A DNA stretch of 64,000 bases from contig JAUHWY010000003.1 of the NCBI GenBank assembly GCA_030427255.1, positions 1 through 64,000 on the forward strand, in the 5' to 3' direction. Position 1 is the stretch's first letter. Each line of letters starts with the position of its first letter. A program made the position numbers and the translations under genes. This DNA is from Bacteroidia bacterium (lineage in GTDB: Bacteria > Bacteroidota > Bacteroidia > CAIKAF01). The notes under the pieces are model-generated. The model was not told the DNA's origin and did no database searches. It worked only from the letters and a program-made list of their open reading frames with translations. Below, in pieces: positions 42,897-51,662 of this stretch.

Positions 42897-45800
42897 ATGT
42901 TTCTTAGTAAAATTATTGGATTCTCTATCCAACATAAATCATGGGTTGGATTTGCCATAGTCCTTTGGACCCTATGGGGTGCTTGGTCCCTATATCATTT
43001 ACCCATAGATGCTGTTCCCGATATAACCAATCACCAAGTTCAGCTGGTTACCACTGCTCCACATTTAAGTGCCGGAGAAATGGAGCTTATGGTAACCGAA
43101 CCTTTAGAACGTCGCTTTTTTCATTTGCAAGGCTTGGTGAACATGCGCTCCTTAAGCCGTTATGGCCTTTCTGTTATTACGCTGGTCATAGAGGAAGATA
43201 TGGATCCGTTCCATGCGCGCCAACTGGTGAGCGAAAGATTAAAGGGCATAGAAAACGAATTGTCTCCGGGGGTAAATCCTCCGGAAATGTTACCTATGAC
43301 CACCGGACTAGGGGAAATTGTTCAATACCGACTCAAACAGCAGCCCAACATAAGCCCCAAATATACCTTGCAAGAACTCCGGTTCCTTCAGGATTACCGG
43401 ATCAAACCCTTGCTGGCAGGGATTCCGGGTATTACAGAAATCAGCACCTTTGGGGGCTACGAACCGGGCTATACCTTTATTCCCGATCCACATAAGCTTC
43501 GTTCCGCAAATATGGACCTTTTGAGCTTAAAGCAACAGCTTCTAGGCTTCAACTTAATTGGTGGAGGAGGCTACCAAAACATTCAAGGAAAAAGTCAATA
43601 TTACCAACTTGATGGCAGGCTGAATGAAGCTCGGGGTCTGGAACAAATTTCCGTACAAAATCGGCAGGGAAAAACCTTTAGGCTATGGGAGCTTGGCCAT
43701 ATAGATAGTACGGCGGAGACCTTACGATTTGGAGCGCTTACCGCTGATGGCCAAGGAGAAGTAGTTGGCGGCATTGCTCTTCTTACCAAGGGAGCCAACG
43801 CTTTTCAAGTAAGTCAGCAGGTTTCCGAACGAATTGCAGAAATTCAAACCACCCTCCCAAAGGGACTCGAAATTCAAATCTACTTAGATCGTGCCAAACT
43901 TGTAGGGCGCACCATTCGCACGGTAAAGACCAACTTAATGGAAGGCGGACTGATTGTGCTGTTTGTACTCATTCTGTTTCTAGGGCACCTGCGCGCAGGC
44001 TTGGTGGTGGCTAGTGTTATTCCCTTATCCATGCTCTTTGCGGCAGGCCTAATGCGCACCTTTAACCTAAGTGGCAACCTTATGTCTTTGGGGGCTATTG
44101 ACTTTGGCCTTATGGTAGATGGCGCCGTTGTTTTGGTCGAAGGGGTATTGCACTCCCTACACCGTCAAGGCCTTCTTAAAAATTCAGCGGAGGTGTCAAA
44201 TAGGGTAAGCTTGTCCGTTTCTAAGCGCTTATTAAGCCCGGCCCTTTTTGGCCAACTTATCATTTTGGTGGTTTACATTCCGATTCTTTCTCTACAGGGG
44301 GTGGAAGGTAAAATGTTTAAACCCATGGCATTTACCGTCATATTTGCCATGACCGGTGCCATTCTATTATCTTTCACTTATGTGCCCGCCATGACTGCTG
44401 CCCTGGTTGCTCCCCGGCCCAAAAGTACAGGGCCCTGGGCCGATTGGCTCTTTAAAAACATCTCCAAAGGATATACCCGTGTGCTTCGCTTTTCGCTTCG
44501 AAAAGGAGCTATGGTGATTAGCCTGTCGTTGCTTTTACTGGGTGCTTCTATAGTTCTTTTCACCCAACAAGGCACCGAATTTATCCCAACCTTGGAAGAA
44601 GGAGATTTAGCTATGCAAATGACCGTACCTCCGGGTACACCTCTAGACACCATGGTGGCAAAAACTCAACGGGTAGAAAGCGCTTTGATTCAAAAATTTC
44701 CTGAAGTAAGGTCTGTGGTTTCCAAAATCGGCACCTCCGAAATTCCCACCGACCCTATGGGCTTAGAGGATGCAGACATCATGATTCTTTTAGAACCCAA
44801 GGAGCTTTGGACAACGGCCCAAAACCGAGAAGCCTTAGTAGACTCCATGAAATTCTATTTGCAAGGCATTCCTAACGCCTCTTTCGAATTCACACAACCT
44901 ATTGAACTAAGATTCAACGAACTGCTTAGCGGAGCCAAAAGTGATTTGGTGTTTAAGGTCTATGGCCCAAACAGGGACAGCTTGGTTGGCATTGGTAAAC
45001 GGATGGAGGTGATGGCAGAACAAACCAGAGGAGCCTCAGACATTAAACTAGATGTAACAGAAGGCCTACCTATGAAACAATGGAAACCTAACTATTCCCT
45101 TTGTCAAGCCCACGGAATTAGCCCGGATGAGTTGAACCAACTTTTGGAACTTGCCAGTTCAGGCACAAAGCTTTCGGACATCCGAAAAGATGGCGGTTTA
45201 AAAAGCTTTTCGTTAAGACTACCCCAAAGCTGGAGAGCACAAAAAGATGCTTGGCAATACCTTCAAATTCAAGCAAAGTCCGGCGAGCTGCTTCCGCTTG
45301 GTCTATTCCTTTCCGCGGAAACACGAACCGGGCCCGTACTCATAAGTCGTGAAAAAGGTCAGCGGTTTATTGCGTTAGGGATTAATGTTAGAAACCGCGA
45401 CATGGGTTCCTTGGTAGAAGAGTTGCAAACCAACCTAAAAATGCACCTGAATTTACCGCCTGGCTACACCCTTAGCGTTGGGGGAGATTTCGAAAACCTA
45501 AACAGGGCCAAAAAGCGCCTGCTCATTGCCCTTCCACTGGCCCTAGTGCTTATTGCCTTCTTGCTTCTTTTGGCATTAAAACAAGTACTAGACGCCGCAG
45601 GCGTGTTTTTAGCCATTCCGTTTTCTGCGATCGGGGGCATTTTTATGTTGTATGCATTTGGGCTACCCTTTAGCATATCGGCAGGCATTGGTTTCATAGC
45701 CCTTTTTGGCATTGCGGTGCTCAACGGCTTAGTTATGGTCAATGGCTATAAAAACAAACAGTTCGAGGGCCATTCTTACCTCACCGCCGTTTGGAAAGGA

Positions 45801-47171
45801 AGCCTAGAAAGGGTTCGGCCTGTGCTAATGACGGCTACGGTTGCCGCTCTTGGCTTCTTGCCTATGGCCTTTTCTACCGGCGATGGTGCCGAAGTTCAAA
45901 GGCCGCTAGCCCTAGTAGTAATTGGGGGCTTGGTTTCCTCTACTTTATTAACCTTAATTATTCTTCCCATTGTGTTTATTGAACGCTTCAAACGCTTTGG
46001 CAAAAACAAAGCACTAACCGGCCTAGCCCTTCTTTGCCTGTTTGGTACCGCTCAAGCGCAAGTGGGTCCCCAACAAGTTATGGATTTGGCTCAACAACAT
46101 GCCCCGGAGGTCCACGTTTGGGAAAAAGAACTCCAAGCCGCTGCTCCTTTGGCAAAGTTTCGTCCCAACCTGGGCAGCACCGACCTGCTGTACCAACGCG
46201 GACAAATCAATGGCCTTATGCAAGATTACTTCGTAACCCTTAGTCAAGACTTGGGAAACCCTGTTTCTTGGTTTACTCAAAAAGCCGAAGGCCAACGCTT
46301 TTTGGAACTGCAACAGGAAAAACTGAATCAAAGCATCCTTCAAAATCAATGGCTTGCCCTTTCTGCTTGGGTAGATTGGACGTATCAGACCCTGATAAAA
46401 CAGCTCATTGAGCAGGAATACGAACTCTTGTTGCAGGAAAAAAGCCTGCTCAAAATTCAAGAAGAAACAGGCCAGTCCGGAAAAGCCGCTTGGCTTCTTG
46501 CCGACCTGCAAGCCATGCGCCTGCAACAAGATATGGACGAGGCACAGCACAAAAAAGACCATGCATTCTTAATGCTAAAACACCTTTGTGGCGATAGCTT
46601 AAGGCCTGATGTGGATACCGCTGCTTATTGGGAAATCGGCTTTTTGGCCTCGCCGCAAAAGCCCAATCCCTCCCTTCTTGTGGCTCATGCAGAAACCCAA
46701 TGGGCTCAAGCGCAGTGGAAGCATGCCCAAAGCCGGCATTTGCCTCGTTTTCATGTCGGATATTTTACTCAACAACTCGAAGGCCAACCAGGATTTAACG
46801 GCTGGCAAGTGGGTGGCAGTTTCCCCTTGTTTTCAATGGCCCAATACGCCCAAACCCGGTCTTTAGCTCTAAATACCCGTGTTTACGAGGCCAAAAGCAT
46901 CCTGATTCAAAGCCAAAGTCAGGTCGCACTTAAACAAGCCCAAATGGAGCAACAACACCTGACTCAAAGGAAAGAAGAGCTGGAAGCGTATCTGCAAAAA
47001 AACTTGGAAGCACTGGCTGCTTTAAACCTCCAACTGAAACAAGGTGGCCTCCAAGGCCAAAGCCTTTACCTCCAAAGCCGTAGAGAGCTTCTAAAACTTC
47101 GTCAAGAATGGCTTGGCCTCCAACGTCAGCTTTGGTTTAATCTAATTGCTCAACAACAAAACAACATCTGA
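42897..47171 (+). CDS. CzcA-type heavy-metal efflux RND pump fused to a TolC-like outer-membrane channel
   Basis: The 1424-residue product (start ATG 42897) joins two tripartite-pump parts. Residues 1-1030 are an HME-RND inner-membrane pump: PIDAVPDITNHQVQLVTTAP near the start and the proton-relay helix DFGLMVDGAVVLVEG (about 401). Residues from about 1050 are a TolC/CzcC outer-membrane efflux protein with the usual helical repeats. At the junction, ALTGLALLCLFGTAQAQVG looks like a complete Sec signal peptide with an AQA cleavage site, so the chain may be cut into two proteins. Such fusions are known in Bacteroidota. The substrate is a metal such as Cu, Zn, Co or Cd; it cannot be resolved here. 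Confidence 0.92.
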   Translation: MFLSKIIGFSIQHKSWVGFAIVLWTLWGAWSLYHLPIDAVPDITNHQVQLVTTAPHLSAGEMELMVTEPLERRFFHLQGLVNMRSLSRYGLSVITLVIEEDMDPFHARQLVSERLKGIENELSPGVNPPEMLPMTTGLGEIVQYRLKQQPNISPKYTLQELRFLQDYRIKPLLAGIPGITEISTFGGYEPGYTFIPDPHKLRSANMDLLSLKQQLLGFNLIGGGGYQNIQGKSQYYQLDGRLNEARGLEQISVQNRQGKTFRLWELGHIDSTAETLRFGALTADGQGEVVGGIALLTKGANAFQVSQQVSERIAEIQTTLPKGLEIQIYLDRAKLVGRTIRTVKTNLMEGGLIVLFVLILFLGHLRAGLVVASVIPLSMLFAAGLMRTFNLSGNLMSLGAIDFGLMVDGAVVLVEGVLHSLHRQGLLKNSAEVSNRVSLSVSKRLLSPALFGQLIILVVYIPILSLQGVEGKMFKPMAFTVIFAMTGAILLSFTYVPAMTAALVAPRPKSTGPWADWLFKNISKGYTRVLRFSLRKGAMVISLSLLLLGASIVLFTQQGTEFIPTLEEGDLAMQMTVPPGTPLDTMVAKTQRVESALIQKFPEVRSVVSKIGTSEIPTDPMGLEDADIMILLEPKELWTTAQNREALVDSMKFYLQGIPNASFEFTQPIELRFNELLSGAKSDLVFKVYGPNRDSLVGIGKRMEVMAEQTRGASDIKLDVTEGLPMKQWKPNYSLCQAHGISPDELNQLLELASSGTKLSDIRKDGGLKSFSLRLPQSWRAQKDAWQYLQIQAKSGELLPLGLFLSAETRTGPVLISREKGQRFIALGINVRNRDMGSLVEELQTNLKMHLNLPPGYTLSVGGDFENLNRAKKRLLIALPLALVLIAFLLLLALKQVLDAAGVFLAIPFSAIGGIFMLYAFGLPFSISAGIGFIALFGIAVLNGLVMVNGYKNKQFEGHSYLTAVWKGSLERVRPVLMTATVAALGFLPMAFSTGDGAEVQRPLALVVIGGLVSSTLLTLIILPIVFIERFKRFGKNKALTGLALLCLFGTAQAQVGPQQVMDLAQQHAPEVHVWEKELQAAAPLAKFRPNLGSTDLLYQRGQINGLMQDYFVTLSQDLGNPVSWFTQKAEGQRFLELQQEKLNQSILQNQWLALSAWVDWTYQTLIKQLIEQEYELLLQEKSLLKIQEETGQSGKAAWLLADLQAMRLQQDMDEAQHKKDHAFLMLKHLCGDSLRPDVDTAAYWEIGFLASPQKPNPSLLVAHAETQWAQAQWKHAQSRHLPRFHVGYFTQQLEGQPGFNGWQVGGSFPLFSMAQYAQTRSLALNTRVYEAKSILIQSQSQVALKQAQMEQQHLTQRKEELEAYLQKNLEALAALNLQLKQGGLQGQSLYLQSRRELLKLRQEWLGLQRQLWFNLIAQQQNNI

Positions 47172-48211
47172 TGAAAATCCTCTCTTTCAATATCTCGCTT
47201 AGCTTTTTTGGGCTGCTCTTTTTTGCCTCTTGCCATAGCAATCCGGAAAAAGACGCCGCCCTTAAACCTAACGACATGCGTCCTAGCAAAGACACCGTTC
47301 GGTTAATCATTAAACAAGAAAAGTACAGCTTCCAAGCGCAACTGGTTCCCGGTCCCAACGAAAGCTTTGAGCAATGGATTCCCATGCCGCTCTTTGTCCA
47401 AGAATGGTTGATTATGCCAGGAACCCTTGTTCAAAAAGGCCAACCCGTCGTGCGCATGCAGCACCCGGACTTGATGGCCGCCGGTCAATCCTTTATTGCT
47501 TTAACCCAAGAAGAGCAACAAAAAGAACAACGATGGAAACATTTAGAGGAAGCAGCACAAAAGGGTGCCTCCGGTCATGAACAAGCTGCCGCAGCCAAAA
47601 CCGATTGGGTTCGGTGCAAGGCCGAGCGGGAAGCCTTAGGAGCCAAGCTTATTTCACTTGGCTTGGACCCATTCAGCCCCGGCTTTAAACCTTCGGCCCA
47701 AATACAACTCCGAGCTCCCAAAAGCGGCTACCTATCGGAGGGGCTAGCCACCGAAGGGGCATTAGCGGGAACGGACACCAAGCTCTTTACCTTAATTGCC
47801 CAACAACCTAGTCAATTCCGAATTGAAACATTAAGCAAACCCGAAGGGCTTAGTCTAGGCGACACATTATTCGACCCGCAGAGCTCTCTTAGCTTACAGC
47901 TTACCCGGTGTTTACCCCCTCAGAATGCAGCCAATCCACTTTGGATATTATTTGCTGAATCCAACCGTCCCACCGGCATTGCTCCCTTTTCTTGGACCAC
48001 CCTGCATTGGCATGGAGAAGTGGACAGTGTTGGAGTCATTGCTCAACCCCAAGGTTTCAACCAGCGCAGCATTAAGCTGGTAAGTCCTGATGGCAAAACC
48101 ATAGAGGCCCAAACCCAAATCGATCCTATTGCCGGAGAATTGCTGTTGGACAAAACCTTTGTTGGATTCGCCGTGGCCACGGACAAAACGGAAACAGCTG
48201 ATGGCTTTTAA
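47171..48211 (+). CDS. Periplasmic adaptor lipoprotein of the RND pump (CzcB/HlyD family)
   Basis: The 346-residue protein has a lipoprotein signal (ISLSFFGLLFFASC, Cys 21) and the membrane-fusion-protein layout. It has a barrel/lipoyl half (MPGTLVQKGQPVVRMQHPDL), a short helical hairpin of about 70 residues (EEQQKEQRWKHLEEAAQKGA), the second lipoyl half (LRAPKSGYLSEGLATEGALA) and a C-terminal barrel. It links the inner pump to the outer channel. The TGATG overlap with the pump gene shows coupling. The hairpin is short, as is usual for heavy-metal adaptors. Confidence 0.9.
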   Translation: MKILSFNISLSFFGLLFFASCHSNPEKDAALKPNDMRPSKDTVRLIIKQEKYSFQAQLVPGPNESFEQWIPMPLFVQEWLIMPGTLVQKGQPVVRMQHPDLMAAGQSFIALTQEEQQKEQRWKHLEEAAQKGASGHEQAAAAKTDWVRCKAEREALGAKLISLGLDPFSPGFKPSAQIQLRAPKSGYLSEGLATEGALAGTDTKLFTLIAQQPSQFRIETLSKPEGLSLGDTLFDPQSSLSLQLTRCLPPQNAANPLWILFAESNRPTGIAPFSWTTLHWHGEVDSVGVIAQPQGFNQRSIKLVSPDGKTIEAQTQIDPIAGELLLDKTFVGFAVATDKTETADGF

Positions 48212-48214
48212 GTT

Positions 48215-48388
48215 TGGGCACCCAATCCTGCCCTCCTTGCAAGTCCTCGCAGGGCAAAAAAGGAGCGCTAGGCAGTGCAGGGGCTTACTGCGTGCCGCCG
48301 CTGCCTGCCAAGCGCTCCTAATTTGCCCTCCTCCAGGCTCCATGAGTCCTGACCGAAGCGTCAGGGCTTTCCACTCGGTCAGGGGCGC
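48215..48388. repeat. GC-rich foldback element, copy 6 (near-identical to copy 7)
   Basis: GGGCAAAAAAGGAGCGCT pairs with AGCGCTCCTAATTTGCCC around GGGGCTTACTGCGTGCCGCC. The segment is almost identical to 49634-49787, but carries an extra internal hairpin, CCTGAC-CGAAGC-GTCAGG, of about 30 bases. Confidence 0.75.
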
Positions 48389-48512
48389 AAAATTCTCCGG
48401 TATTGCGAGCTCCATAAAAAAGAAAACACCCTAAGCTTCATCAACCCAGTAAATTCCGTACCCACCAAAAGCCCTTCCCCCACCCAATGGCTCTACCAAC
48501 AAATAATCCTAT

Positions 48513-48533
48513 TTTAGGTGATTAAAACCTAAA
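48513..48533. promoter_or_regulatory. Inverted repeat upstream of the Crp/Fnr gene
   Basis: TTTAGGT-N7-ACCTAAA is a perfect inverted repeat about 85 bases before the regulator's ATG and could be an operator. The rest of the 48389-48616 gap is AT-rich without a clear gene. Confidence 0.4.
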
Positions 48534-48616
48534 CATCCCGGCCCATTACCTCATCCAAGCTTTTGCCGCAACTTTTCAACCTTAGGTTGATTTCCAATTT
48601 AAGTAATATTCCGGAA

Positions 48617-49186
48617 ATGACTGAAATTCTAGAACAATACATAATTGAACGCTTCAGAAAAAGGCCCGAAAACCTGGATAAGGTATTGCTAAACTTTGAG
48701 TTTAAAAAGGTTAAGCGGGGAACGCATCTGTTGACCCAAGGTGAAGTCTGCAAATACGTGTACTTTGTCCTTAAGGGCTGCATTCAAGTGTATATACTTG
48801 ACAAAAACGGCAACGAAGCTACCCGGTCCTTCTATTTTGAAAACGGCTGGGTTACCGACATTTTTGGATTCAAAAATCAAAGGCCCTCCACAGAGTTTAT
48901 CAAATGCATTGAACCTTGCGAATTGTTGCGCATACACTTTCATGCATTTCAAGCCATGTGTAAGGAAGTTCCCCAATTCGATGCCTTGTATAAGGAAATC
49001 CTGGAAGCCTCCTACAATACTACAGTTTATAGGGTAAACACCTTAACATCCCTCAATGCGCTTGAACGGGTGCAATGGCTCATGGAAACCAAGCCCCTCA
49101 TTATGACCCGACTTTCCAGCAAGCTTATTGCCTCCTATTTAGGCATTTCCCCGGAAACCCTTACCCGCCTAAAATCCAAACTCTAA
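48617..49186 (+). CDS. Crp/Fnr family transcriptional regulator
   Basis: From ATG 48617 the protein has 189 residues. The N-terminal cyclic-nucleotide-binding-type barrel shows RGTHLLTQGEVCKYVYFVLKG (about 38-58) and VYILDKNGNEATRSFYFENG; the C-terminal helix-turn-helix is short and ends SSKLIASYLGISPETLTRLKSK. It lacks an Fnr-type N-terminal cysteine cluster and the RxS phosphate-binding motif of true CRP, so the ligand is unknown; this is the common Bacteroidota form. The track start adds 18 residues of no family resemblance. A TTGA-N6-TCAA palindrome lies just after it, before the YCII gene. Confidence 0.88.
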   Translation: MTEILEQYIIERFRKRPENLDKVLLNFEFKKVKRGTHLLTQGEVCKYVYFVLKGCIQVYILDKNGNEATRSFYFENGWVTDIFGFKNQRPSTEFIKCIEPCELLRIHFHAFQAMCKEVPQFDALYKEILEASYNTTVYRVNTLTSLNALERVQWLMETKPLIMTRLSSKLIASYLGISPETLTRLKSKL

Positions 49187-49189
49187 AAT

Positions 49190-49205
49190 CTTGACAATTG
49201 TCAAG
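49190..49205. promoter_or_regulatory. Fnr/Crp-type operator between the regulator and the YCII gene
   Basis: CTTGACAATTGTCAAG is a perfect 16-bp palindrome that contains TTGA-N6-TCAA, the half-site spacing of FNR-family operators. It begins 4 bases after the regulator's stop and ends 55 bases before ATG 49261. Confidence 0.65.
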
Positions 49206-49260
49206 AGCCAAGCAGGCCCCATTTTGGAATTTTGTTCCACAAACATCAAAATTCAACAAA

Positions 49261-49608
49261 ATGAAAGAGTACTTATTATTGTTTTGGAACGAATCAGGCG
49301 ACGATCAATACCAAATCGATCCTGAGAAAATGAATGATGGAATGAAGGCTTGGCAAGCATGGATTGGAAATATTGCCCTGCAAGGAAAGCTGGTTTCCAC
49401 AAAGCCCGTCCATTGGGATGGCATTCAAATCGGGCATGAAACCAGAAAGGACAGTCCGGTAATTGCAGATAAAATTATGGTTACCGGCTACTTGATTTGC
49501 AAAACAGACCAAGTGGATGAAGTGGTAGAATGGGCAAAAACCTGCCCCATACTCCGCAGTCCAACAGGCTTTACGGAAATCAGAGAAATTGCCCCCTTCG
49601 AAATGTAA
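49261..49608 (+). CDS. YCII-related domain protein
   Basis: The 115-residue protein is a small ferredoxin-like YCII domain: MKEYLLLFWNESGDD, then MKAWQAWIGNIALQGKLVST and KIMVTGYLICKTDQVDEVVE, ending EIREIAPFEM. Members of this family (also called DGPF domain) often occur with regulators or sigma factors; no enzyme activity is established for most. ATG 49261 gives the usual start (MKEYLLLF), while the track start at 49198 lies within the upstream palindrome region. The Fnr-type palindrome suggests it is a target of the adjacent regulator. Confidence 0.87.
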   Translation: MKEYLLLFWNESGDDQYQIDPEKMNDGMKAWQAWIGNIALQGKLVSTKPVHWDGIQIGHETRKDSPVIADKIMVTGYLICKTDQVDEVVEWAKTCPILRSPTGFTEIREIAPFEM

Positions 49609-49633
49609 GAAGAGGCAATAGCCATCAGCTTGG

Positions 49634-49787
49634 GTAGGGTTTGGGCGCCATATCCTGCCCTCTTTGCAAGTCCTCGTAGGGCAAAAAAGGAGCCCTAGGC
49701 AGTGCATGGGCTTACTGCGTGCCGCCGCTGCCTGCCAAGCGCTCCTAATTTGCCCTCCTCCGGGCTTTCCACTCGGTCAGGGGCGCT
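49634..49787. repeat. GC-rich foldback element, copy 7 (near-identical to copy 6)
   Basis: Starting at GGGCGCC and ending GGTCAGGGGCGC, this matches 48215-48388 with few substitutions and without the extra internal hairpin. The stem arms and apex GGGCTTACTGCGTGCCGCCG are conserved. Confidence 0.75.
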
Positions 49788-49839
49788 AGATTCTTCAAAA
49801 AAATAGCCCCCCGGCCAAACGAAGGACCCTTTGAAGGCG

Positions 49840-49960
49840 AAGGAGGAGCCGCCCTTAGCCGAGGAGGTGTAGCTTTGCGGAACCACCGCAGGCTTAGGAC
49901 GGCAATCCTAAGCCGAGAAGGACCGCAGTCAGGGCCGGATAGCATACTAAAACACAAATT
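49840..49960. repeat. GC-rich foldback element, copy 7b
   Basis: A second hairpin region in the same gap, with perfect arms GGCTTAGGA / TCCTAAGCC (49891-49914) and a weaker TTTGCGG / CCGCAGG pair. The rest of the gap to pyrH shows no gene. Confidence 0.5.
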
Positions 49961-50034
49961 GGAACCGGGGCCCAAAAAATAAAATCCCCTGGGAATCAAC
50001 AGATAAAAATTGAAAAGGGAAGCCTTAGGATGCC

Positions 50035-50748
50035 TTAGCCTTCGTTGGTGACCAGTGTGCCTACTTGTTCGCCGTCCACCAGTCGGAGCAGTTCGCCGGG
50101 CTGGTTGATGTTGAAAACCACAATGGGGAGGCGGTTTTCGTTGCAGAGGGTAAAGGCCGTCATGTCCATTACGTTGAGGCCTTTGCGGTAGACTTCGTCG
50201 AAGCTGATGGTTTCGTAGCGTGTGGCGCTTGGATCTTTTTCGGGGTCTGCGCTGTAAATGCCGTCAACTCGGGTTCCTTTGAGGATTACGTCGGCTTCGA
50301 TTTCGATGGCGCGAAGGCTTGCGGCTGTGTCTGTAGTGAAGTAAGGGTTGCCGGTGCCTGCGCCAAAAATTACCACGCGACCCTTTTCCAGGTGGCGAAT
50401 GGCGCGGCGACGGATAAAGGGTTCGCCAATTTCTTTCATTTCTATGGCGGTTTGCAGCCGGGTGTGAATGCCGATATTTTCTAGTGCGGACTGGAGTGCC
50501 ATGCCGTTCATTACGGTGGCCAACATGCCCATGTAATCGCCTTGCACCCGGTCATAGCCACCTTCTACGGCATTGATGCCGCGGTAGATGTTACCACCGC
50601 CGATTACGACCGCTACTTGAGCGCCTCTCTCCAATACGGCTTTGATTTGTCCGGCATAATGGCTCAACATGGCCGGATCGATTCCGAATTGGCGTTCACC
50701 CATAAGCGACTCTCCGCTGAGTTTGAGTAAAATGCGTGTATATTTCAT
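50035..50748 (-). CDS. pyrH: UMP kinase PyrH
   Basis: The 237-residue amino-acid-kinase-family enzyme phosphorylates UMP to UDP. It starts [20 protein letters not shown] and contains [12 protein letters not shown] (about 45-56), [20 protein letters not shown] (about 117-136) and DPEKDPSA, all typical of bacterial PyrH. It is the last gene of rplM-rpsI-rpsB-tsf-pyrH and lies 57 bases after tsf, with a terminator between them. It may therefore be made from read-through or from an internal promoter. Confidence 0.96.
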   Translation of the reverse strand: MKYTRILLKLSGESLMGERQFGIDPAMLSHYAGQIKAVLERGAQVAVVIGGGNIYRGINAVEGGYDRVQGDYMGMLATVMNGMALQSALENIGIHTRLQTAIEMKEIGEPFIRRRAIRHLEKGRVVIFGAGTGNPYFTTDTAASLRAIEIEADVILKGTRVDGIYSADPEKDPSATRYETISFDEVYRKGLNVMDMTAFTLCNENRLPIVVFNINQPGELLRLVDGEQVGTLVTNEG

Positions 50749-50774
50749 GGCAATTGCTTCAAAAAGGGTAAAAA

Positions 50775-50802
50775 AAAAGGAGAAACCTAAGTTTCTCCTT
50801 TT
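50775..50802 (-). terminator. Rho-independent terminator after tsf
   Basis: AAAAGGAGAAAC and GTTTCTCCTTTT form a 12-bp stem with a four-base loop, followed on the minus strand by a T-run. It ends the ribosomal operon before pyrH. Confidence 0.85.
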
Positions 50803-50805
50803 CTA

Positions 50806-51645
50806 TTATTGCAATGCGTAACGCCGGAAAGCAGTTACGGTAAGCTCCTTGTCTGCGGACTGCAAATACTGCAGTACGCTCATTTTTCCGTCCTTAATAA
50901 AGGCTTGCTGCAGGAGGGTGTTTTCTTTGAAAAATTTCTCCAACTTGCCTTTGGCAATCATATCGATTTTGTCGGCAGGCTTTCCTTCTTGGAGCAGCTG
51001 CTCTTTGGCAATTTCGATTTCCTTTTCGATGGTGTCTTGAGAAACATCGTCTTTATCCAAAGCTACGGGCGCCATGGCAGCGGCTTGCATGGCCACATCT
51101 TTTGCGATGGTTTCTACATCACTAACATCGGATTTATTGAGCGCTACAATGGTGGCTACACGGTTGCCCGGGTGGTTGTATCCAACCACAAAAGCACCTT
51201 CAATAAATTCGCAATTGCCTACTTCGATTTTTTCTCCAATTTTGCCAACCATGTCGGTTATGTGTTCCCCGATGGTACGGCCATCTAATGAAGCTTGAAG
51301 CAAAGCTTCGGGAGAATTGATTTGGTTATCGAGGGCAATTTTAGCGATGGTGTTTCCAAAGGAAACAAAATCCTCGTTTTTGGCAACGAAGTCGGTTTCG
51401 CAATTAAGGGCAAGCAAAATGGCTTGTCCTTTATCGTTGGTGTGCGCTACAACATATCCTTCGCTTGCTGAGCGATCGGAGCGGTTAGCGGCGACCTTTT
51501 GGCCTTTTTTACGAAGGATTTCTACTGCTTTTTCGAAATCCCCTTCCGCTTCGGTAAGGGCTTTCTTGCAGTCCATCATACCCGCGCCGGTTTGTTTGCG
51601 GAGATTATTTACTTCAGCAGCTGTAATTTTTACCGTTTCAGACAC
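50806..51645 (-). CDS. tsf: Elongation factor Ts
   Basis: The 279-residue nucleotide-exchange factor for EF-Tu has the N-terminal UBA-like module (VNNLRKQTGAGMMDCKKALTEA), the conserved ILRKKGQKVAANRSDR, and the core TDFVAKNEDF (about 87-96). The dimerisation domain follows, with AMQAAAMAPVALDKDDV. Length and order in the rpsB-tsf pair are standard. The 17-base gap to rpsB indicates one message. A strong terminator follows. Confidence 0.97.
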   Translation of the reverse strand: MSETVKITAAEVNNLRKQTGAGMMDCKKALTEAEGDFEKAVEILRKKGQKVAANRSDRSASEGYVVAHTNDKGQAILLALNCETDFVAKNEDFVSFGNTIAKIALDNQINSPEALLQASLDGRTIGEHITDMVGKIGEKIEVGNCEFIEGAFVVGYNHPGNRVATIVALNKSDVSDVETIAKDVAMQAAAMAPVALDKDDVSQDTIEKEIEIAKEQLLQEGKPADKIDMIAKGKLEKFFKENTLLQQAFIKDGKMSVLQYLQSADKELTVTAFRRYALQ

Positions 51646-51662
51646 CTTGGTATGGGTTTAAA

